Below, piece after piece: positions 57,930 through 64,000 of a DNA stretch of 64,000 bases (the first letter of the stretch is position 1; every line of letters starts with the position of its first letter). Source of the stretch: Phlebotomus papatasi (Eukaryota; Arthropoda; Insecta; Diptera; Psychodidae); contig NC_077222.1 in NCBI RefSeq assembly GCF_024763615.1, forward strand, positions 111,199,417 through 111,263,416, given 5' to 3'. Under the pieces are notes generated by a model, which was not told the origin of the DNA, made no database searches, and was given only the letters and a program-made list of their open reading frames with translations. Both the position numbers and the translations under genes were made by a program.

Positions 57930-58090
57930 ATAGGTATTAGATAGATAGATATTTTATTTCATCGACAAATGCTTTAAAAGCGCAACAACATTACAGGAAC
58001 AGTGACTTATTTTCTCTCTATTGCGTCCACCGCCGTCTTAGCGTTGGTGACCAACCTCCAAGGGCAAACGGTGGAAATCCTCCTTCACAG
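57930..58090 (+). mobile_element. GCCGTCTTAGC-family copy with TAGA-repeat tail
   Basis: A TAGATAGATAGATATTTTAT simple-repeat end, then TTGCGTCCACCGCCGTCTTA, GCGTTGGTGACCAACCTCC, GGAAATCCTCC and TTCACAGGTTGTATAAGC. This is the fullest copy and serves as the reference for the family. Its orientation implies that the retroposon 3' end is at the 57930 side. Confidence 0.7.
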
Positions 58091-58094
58091 GTTG

Positions 58095-58825
58095 TATAAG
58101 CCGTTGCAGAAAAGAAAACTGTTTTTAATGCTTAGACATTCCTCACAAAATTATATTAACAATTTTGAAAAAAAAGCAAATCAGTCAACTACTGCTCCGT
58201 TGACCCTCTGGGAAGAAACAATTTCTGAATGTTTGTTCCTTCCCGACGACTTCCGGATTTTTCAATTGGTGGCACTTCAAATAATTTGAAGTGCAGAACT
58301 CCAAAAAATATAGCCTGTATGGACCTAGGTTTGTCAATTAAAGAAGGCTTGGAGTCCAAACCGAAAGCTTTGGAAAAATCAGGCTTTTCTAAGCTGCTTC
58401 ACTCCCGGACGCTCATCCTGTTCCTTATCATTGACCTATTAACGTGACCTTTTATAATTTGACTCCTGCTCCTGCCAAATCGACTTTGATGATCACCTCG
58501 ACATAATTGTACGGGACATTTATGTCTGTCTTTAGTTCCCATTTTATGCACCGATTACTCCTGATTACCCTGATGTTTGACACAATTTGGAATTTTGCTC
58601 TGTATGACAAAAAAAATTAATGGAATTCTAATAGAAATAATAGAAATGATTTTCATTATTAATAAATTAACCAATTAACATACCGGAAATTATTGTATTA
58701 TCATACATTGTTTTCCACTATTTTCAATCAAAAGAGCAATGTGGTTTAATTTTCATGGAAATAAATATTATCATGGCTTGTTGATAATAAATAAAATTTT
58801 CGAAAATTTACTGACTTTGACCACT
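58095..58825. other. Unassigned DNA
   Basis: Frames at 58002-58289 and 58229-58447 extend from the repeat into unassigned sequence and have no recognised domain. They could be remnants of a retroposon coding region, but no motif supports that. Confidence 0.3.
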
Positions 58826-58832
58826 TTATTTT

Positions 58833-59053
58833 ATAGCGGCAAGTGGGGCACTTTTGAATGTGGGTCAGCTTTAAAATCGGACTTTTTCTACTATGTTTAA
58901 ATGGAACTGAGCCATATCATAATATATGTAATTCAGCTTCTCAATCTGTTTGTGTAGCTAAATTCATTATAAGCCTCAATTTTTTTTTTAAAAATAGGTA
59001 AAAAATCCCAATTTTAAAGCTGCCTCTCATTCAAAAATGCCCCACTCCCCCTA
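58833..59053. mobile_element. MITE family 'GTGGGGCAC', copy 1
   Basis: TAGCGGCAAGTGGGGCACTT then TTGAATG at the left and CATTCAAAAATGCCCCACTC then CCCCTA at the right are inverted. AACTGAGCCATATCAT and ATTATAAGCCTCAATT mark the interior, which is shared with the copies at 61862-62042 and 63109-63291. Confidence 0.8.
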
Positions 59054-59059
59054 TTAGAT

Positions 59060-60190
59060 TACTGCTGTTACTCACGAATCGATTTGAACTGTTCTTAATT
59101 TTTAAATATTAAACTTTTATTTAAGAAAGGGTTTCTAAATTTATTATTATGCCCAACTCACAATAACTTTTGTAAACATTTTTTGACATTTCAGTGAGAG
59201 TGAGCAAGATGACTAAATCTTGGTTTCTTTCACTCTTATAGAAAAGTCATGTTTACAAACCAAAGTTATTGTACGCTGGGTATTATGTATAGCAACATTG
59301 AGTTATTGAGTTGTTTACAAAATTTCCTCTCAACTTTAGACTAAAGTTTTATCTAAAATATGACCTCTTTTAGCAAACTTCTGTAAGTTTAAGCTGTAAA
59401 AACAACGTGAAATGGAAAATAATACCGTTTTGTTCTAGCATTGGTAAAAGATTTTCTCCTGCAAAATACATTAATCCCAACTCCTAAGTGTGAAAAATTG
59501 ATTTGTGCAGAATTTTTCCCATCTTTCGGCAAACAACCCCCTTCCCCGTTTATCCAACCGAAAAATTCACGATTACGCGAAAAATGCAAAGTGACTTGAG
59601 TGTTGTTGCTTGTTGGGATGTATGTTAAATCCATCGTGGCGGGTAAAAATGTTTATTCACCATGAAAATGTTAAAATTGGAAATTTCACACACAAATCAC
59701 CAGTAAACCAGACATCCAATCTCAACCCCTCGGTCAGTCCTGAACTTGTAATTCATTATCCGTCGCAATTTTATCCACTCTCTTTTTGGTTCTTCCGGCA
59801 AGCAGCCATGTGAAAAACCAACGAGTGGAAAAGTGTCGTTAAATATGGGAGGGATGGGAATAGGGTGGAAAAATGTGCAGGAATTTGTGGAATTTTTCCC
59901 TCAACTAGATAGAAGGGGAAGGTTTCCGTAATAAGAACGTGGCGTCGAAAGACAGCATTCTAACAACTCTGTTGATGAGAAATAATTGCGTACTGAATTC
60001 CAAAATGTCAAACGAGATAAGTAAATAAATAGAGGTTAGAGATTTTCTTTTCTCATCTCAAACGATGGGGTGTAAGGAACTTTTTTATGGCTCGAACTTT
60101 AAGAAAAGCGATATATTTTATTTATTCATTTTACTTATATCGAATTCTGAGTCCTTACTAAAAGATTGTTGTTTATTTTTCGGGTTGTCA
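59060..60190. other. Intronic DNA with probable hairpin element
   Basis: 59145-59285: TTATTATGCCCAACTCACAA then TAACTTTTGTAAAC is the inverse of GTTTACAAACCAAAGTTATT then GTACGCTGGGTATTAT, with inverted GAGTGAGCAAGA/TTTCACTCTTAT steps between, giving a ~140-bp foldback element. The remainder is unassigned. Confidence 0.45.
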
Positions 60191-60194
60191 GTTA

Positions 60195-60400
60195 CAAGAT
60201 CTAGAGACCAAACGGTTTGAGATATTTATTTTAGATTTAATAAGCTTGCTAAACGATAATAAATCGGCAGTAGTAATTTTTCGATAAGTATAGTAATTTT
60301 TGTTAAAAATATAGTAGAACTTGATAAAAAATATAGTAATTTTTCATAAAAATATTGTAATTTTTGATAAAAATATAGTAATTTTTGATATAAATTTGTC
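60195..60400 (+). repeat. Minisatellite of ATAGTAATTTTTGATAAAA units
   Basis: About seven imperfect ~20-22-bp units of the form ATAGTAATTTTTNATAAAAA lie at 60265-60395. They are preceded at 60199 by the dispersed GATCTAGAGACCAAACGGTT core. The minus-strand open frame 60226-60525, rich in LLYFYQK, is a by-product of the array. Confidence 0.75.
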
Positions 60401-61855
60401 AAAAGAGATAGTTGCTTTAGACATAAACAAAATTTCATATTTTGCATGGAAAACCTTTTTTGGCAAGACCTCTGGAGCAGAAAGTTAAAATTTTTCCTTT
60501 TAAAGTACTGAGTGATTACTTTCACCAGCGTAGATTGGACTAAACAAAACTTGTTCCAACATTCTAACTAATTTGACATTCTCAGTCAGTGAAAGGGAAA
60601 ATTGAGAAAATTCTCCAATTGAGAAAGTTCGAGCATTGTGCGAATTTCCCTTACTATCTGTCAACTTTAGAAACAAGAAGAACAACATTCTAAAATCTTC
60701 CATCCGCGGCACGTTTGTGGGTTTGACGTTGAGGTGCTGCAAGGGTATATGGTTAGGGATGGTTAAGGGATGATGGTTAGGGAAGAATGATGGGAAAAAG
60801 AGCGAAAAATGGTGAAACTAAGTGAGATATCTTTCATGGTTGTCGAATGGGCTTTCTCTGTGGAATTTTCACTCAATTCAAATTTGAAATTCCAGCTTGT
60901 TTTTCATCCCTCACGAAGTTTTCCTTTTAGTCAAGAATAGGATGGGCAAAGCTTCAGTCATGAATCTTACCATCATGCTGAAATAACTCTCGAGGGTTTC
61001 TGTTGTCTTATGTTTAACTTAGTCATTTTGGGGTGTACCATTTTCATGCCGAAACATCCCGCACCACCACGTAAATAATACAACATCTCTTGACAAGAAA
61101 TCAGAGAGTGGAAGAGAGTCCTTCCTCATGGGCTTCCACCCACCACCTATATATAAAACTTAATACACAATGTGTCAACTGGATCTGAATAACAAACACT
61201 TTTGCGGGGAGAGAAAGCATCTCGAGAACTCCCTTCAACAAGCAACGTCTTCAGGGTTTGACCTCTTAACAATTAATCACGCCATCTAACGATCTCATTA
61301 TTTACGTCCTTCTTCTTCTAGCAGGATATTATTTTGTCCATAGTCAGCAAAAATTCACTCGGTAAATGGTCTTGCGGAAAATCCTCAGTTCCCACATGAA
61401 GTGGATATAATTTATAGCACATTTATAGCACTTGCTGCAAATTAGCACCAGAGGTATTTGGTAGATTGTCATTTTAACAATCTTCCCCATTTTACTAACC
61501 GCACTCGCGATGGTGGAAATGGGAATAGCTGTGGTTTGAAGAGTACAATGTTGAGAAAGTGCAAGATTCTCCGCATATTTATGGTTGCAGAGACTTGGAA
61601 ACATTTACGAAATATTTGTGGCAGTCGTGGTAAACCCATTCCCAAAATTACACTCAGCAATTTACCAGCGTTTCCTCTCTCTCTTTGGCTTTTCGATACC
61701 TCCAACTTTCAAAATTTTCCGCAGAATTCCTCAACTATACGGCAATAGGGATTCTCAATGTACGCAACCCCCAATAACAGTGATAAGCCTGTACTACATC
61801 AGGGAAATATGATTCATTTATTGTAAACCCCTTGTGGATGCAAACTACATAGAAA
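60400..61855. other. Unassigned intron-like DNA
   Basis: Overlapping short frames on both strands at 61344-61812 have no recognised domain. Nothing else is identified. Confidence 0.3.
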
Positions 61856-61861
61856 TAAATA

Positions 61862-62042
61862 TAGGGGAGGTGGGGAAGCTTTGAAATTTGGCTTTTTCAC
61901 CTATTTTTTTTAAATAAAATTAAGCCTTACCATAAATTTAGCTAGACAAACAGATTAAGTAGCTAAATTACATAATGATATGGCTCAACTCCATCCCAAT
62001 TTCTAAGCTGCCCCACTTTCAAAGGTGCCCCACTTCCCTCTA
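61862..62042. mobile_element. MITE family 'GTGGGGCAC', copy 2
   Basis: TAGGGGAGGTGGGGAAGCTT then TGAAATT, and CTTTCAAAGGTGCCCCACTT then CCCTCTA at the other end. The interior AATGATATGGCTCAACTCCA is in the opposite orientation to the copies at 58833 and 63109. TA lies at both edges. Confidence 0.8.
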
Positions 62043-62099
62043 ATCATGGAGTGAATAATAATGTCGTTTTCGCTAAAATGATTTTAAAATACATTATAG

Positions 62100-62210
62100 A
62101 TCTGATAAATAATTACTATGGCATATAAAACCTGTAAACGAGCTTTTCCGCCGTTTTGCTCTGGAGGTTGGGCATCAGCGCTAAGATGGCGGTGGATGCA
62201 AACTTACAAT
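62100..62210 (-). mobile_element. GCCGTCTTAGC-family copy
   Basis: CCGCCGTTTTGCTCTGGAGG then TTGGGCATCAGCGCTAAGAT then GGCGGTGGATGCAAAC. This is the inverse of the 58020 copy. Confidence 0.65.
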
Positions 62211-62214
62211 TATC

Positions 62215-62600
62215 TCCCAGAGATATTAAGTAATTTTTGTTGAAATGATTTATCTATTTTATCTAAAACGTTGTGAGGTACGCAAATGAAATAGGCTAAT
62301 ATATTGTTGTGATTTTGAAGGGAATTTTCAGCAAGAAGGAATTTTCGAGTTAGGCTATAATTCGTGCGAGCAGCGCTTATACAATTGCAACTGTAATAAC
62401 GCAATATTTCACTCTAAAGTTTTAGAGTTTGAAAACATGCCTCAGTTTGTCCATGGGCGATCTCTAAAAGATCAACCCAGGATCGTCCGAGGATGATTTT
62501 ATGTGGAAGAATCTATCCCCTTATCCGCGGTGCCTGTACTAGCCTATCAAACCTCTGGGAATTCAGTTAAATCTCATTTCGGCACTTTAAGAAATCGAAT
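62215..62600. other. Unassigned DNA
   Basis: Contains a 64-codon minus frame and the phrase AAAGATCAACCCAGGATCGT without an identified copy. No feature is recognised. Confidence 0.3.
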
Positions 62601-62606
62601 TAGCAA

Positions 62607-62800
62607 CAACCCTGTTGGCACCCTATTTTCTATCATTTGAGATATAAAATTTGAACATATATCCGTACAGAAAATTGAAGATTAATGAAAAAACGTCATA
62701 TTACTTGTATTTTATTAGACACATCAATTAAATTTCAATATTTTCACGAAATTTCCAATGGATGTTCCCTGTCGGACAGGTGTTCCTTTAACCATAGGTA
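62607..62800. mobile_element. MITE family 'CTATTGACAC', diverged copy
   Basis: CAACCCTGTTGGCACCCTAT at the left, AAGATTAATGAAAAAACGTC in the interior (also at 21665) and GTTCCCTGTCGGACAGGTGT then TCCTTTAACC at the right correspond to the parts of 29732-29966. The terminal TA motifs are less clear. Confidence 0.5.
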
Positions 62801-62939
62801 CTTTATTAGGAATTTTATAACTTCTTAACAAAATGACTTCTTAAAATATATATGGTATTAGACAAAAGTCAGCGCTATGTGACGAACAGCAAGGATGGCA
62901 TCGCTCAGCCTTAACACTAAATACTTAATTAAGGCCTCT

Positions 62940-63108
62940 ATGAAAGTGCTTATTATTACTATTATTATTATTAATATTATTATTAGTATTTTGTATTACG
63001 GAAAAATTAAATATTAATTGTTAAGTATTTTTAAAATACCACTAATGATTGTAAAAACTGTTTTTAATTTCACAATTTTTTATTTTTTAAAATAAATAAA
63101 TAAATAAA
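62940..63108. repeat. ATT and AAAT simple repeats
   Basis: 62951-62990 is an imperfect (ATT)n run and 63088-63108 is (AAAT)n. These flank the next MITE and may be tails of degraded retroposons. Confidence 0.75.
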
Positions 63109-63291
63109 TATGGGGAAGTGGGGTACCTTTGAAATTGAGATTTTTCTCCTATGTTTAAGTGGAACTGAGCCATATCAAAATGTGATTTAGCTTTTTAATT
63201 TGTTTGTGCAGCTAAATTATATCACGATAAGGCTCAACTTTAATTAAAAATATGTGAAAAATCCCAATTTCAAATGTGCCCCATCTCTCCC
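63109..63291. mobile_element. MITE family 'GTGGGGCAC', copy 3
   Basis: TATGGGGAAGTGGGGTACCT then TTGAAATTG, and CAATTTCAAATGTGCCCCAT then CTCTCCCTA. The interior TTAAGTGGAACTGAGCCATA then TCAAAATG closely matches 58833-59053. It was inserted at the end of an (AAAT)n run, and the TA could have come from that run. Confidence 0.8.
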
Positions 63292-63294
63292 TAA

Positions 63295-64000
63295 AACTCC
63301 TTTGATTCATTGACATAATGGACACATTGTTTCCATCTCTGCGCTTACTTCAGACTCAGGCTTTAAATGTTAAGGTTGGAATATCGGTCTCAGATCTATC
63401 GTTCTATAATGCTTTCGTATTGGCCAACGTTTCGGTTCTTGGCTAAGAGTTGTAACCTTCCTCAGGGCATCAAAAACAGGGAGAACATATGTTACATAAA
63501 TATTACTACCAATAACTTCATAAGGCAATATTCGCTTTTTAAACAGATCGAAGGTAGTTGAACAAACAGCCGCATTGCAATAGCTGTGACATTAAAAGCA
63601 TTACATCTAACTCAAGCCTTCGCGCCAAAAATGATCAATTGATGGTATTATGCGATAGCACTAGAATAGTTGGAGTACTTGTATCACCATCAAGTGCTTC
63701 ATAAATGCACCTTCAAGTAGGAATATTGATGGATTAAATTTCACGATGATTTAATTATAGTATACACATTTTAATTAACAGATATTTTATATTATAATTC
63801 AATTATGAAGATAGAAGAATTTAATCGTACTTTCAAGAAAAAGTGTCTTACGTCCTATTCTTTTTTTTTATAAATTTGTCTTATAAGCTCGGCCACTAAA
63901 GTGAAAAGTGAAATATTTTTTAAATCCCTTAAATCTATTTATATATTTAAAGAAGTTATTTAAGTAGAAAATTGATACTTATAGTTCTTTTTCTCAGTGC
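63295..64000. other. Unassigned intron-like DNA
   Basis: AT-rich sequence with a 64-codon frame at 63367-63561 and no motif. Nothing is recognised to the end of the window. Confidence 0.3.

Noticed and set aside
60226..60525. 99-codon minus frame rich in LLYFYQK
   Set aside because: Translation of the ~21-bp minisatellite at 60265-60395.
1..64000. CRISPR arrays, bacterial operons or prophage
   Set aside because: The tandem repeats present lack uniform repeat-spacer structure, and the whole window has eukaryotic intron character.
1..64000. Intact tRNA, rRNA or viral insertions
   Set aside because: The only Pol III box matches are in the SINE-like block at 10.0-10.4 kb. No rRNA-like or viral polymerase or capsid-like open frame was seen.

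Overview
This is eukaryotic genomic DNA: AT-rich, intron-like and dense in repeats. No bacterial-style gene, operon, CRISPR array, rRNA or intact tRNA gene is visible. Most open frames are short, and many lie inside inverted repeats or tandem arrays, so they are by-products of repeats. The candidate splice signals look insect-like (CTAAT branch sites, pyrimidine tracts, CAG acceptors), and the many small TA-flanked foldback elements fit an insect, plausibly a dipteran. The species assignment is inference and weak.

The best functional signal is a pair of juxtaposed acceptor/donor sites on the + strand, CAG|GTAAAT at 14017/14018 and CAG|GTGAGT at 40228/40229. Each has a CTAAT branch site the same 26 nt upstream. 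Each is followed 79-89 nt later by a second donor, inside a shared block reading TGTTTACACTARCGAG then GTAAA. This is the architecture of recursive-splicing ratchet points with RS-exons, which are known from very long introns of insect genes. It suggests that most of the window is one or two giant introns of a + strand gene. Between the two sites, at 33671-33836, lies a possible small exon that could encode the end of an immunoglobulin domain (D-x-G-x-Y-x-C motif). Two weaker coding-like segments are at 16125-16580 (+) and 20032-20202 (-).

The rest is a mosaic of mobile-element remnants. 1-9.1 kb: foldback elements, including one of about 660 bp with 145-bp arms and a nested pair. 10.0-10.4 kb: a GC-richer, SINE-like segment with Pol III A and B boxes. 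11.9-13.5 kb: four foldback elements, one inserted into an older repeat whose uninterrupted paralogue sits at 48.65-48.9 kb. 18.6-22.6 kb: a MITE, a three-copy tandem block and other repeats. 24.7 kb: a minisatellite. 25.6-26.3 kb: a MITE and a retroposon tail. 34.5-35.4 kb: a two-copy tandem repeat. 41.36-42.1 kb: a striking array of about six hairpin units. 44.65 kb: the 3' stub of a non-LTR retrotransposon with a (GAT)n tail. 45-63 kb: more MITEs, including three copies of one family at 58.8, 61.9 and 63.1 kb. A short family with the core GCCGTCTTAGCG recurs about eleven times in both orientations.

All element families were defined by comparing copies within this window by eye. No database comparison was possible, so family names are descriptive.
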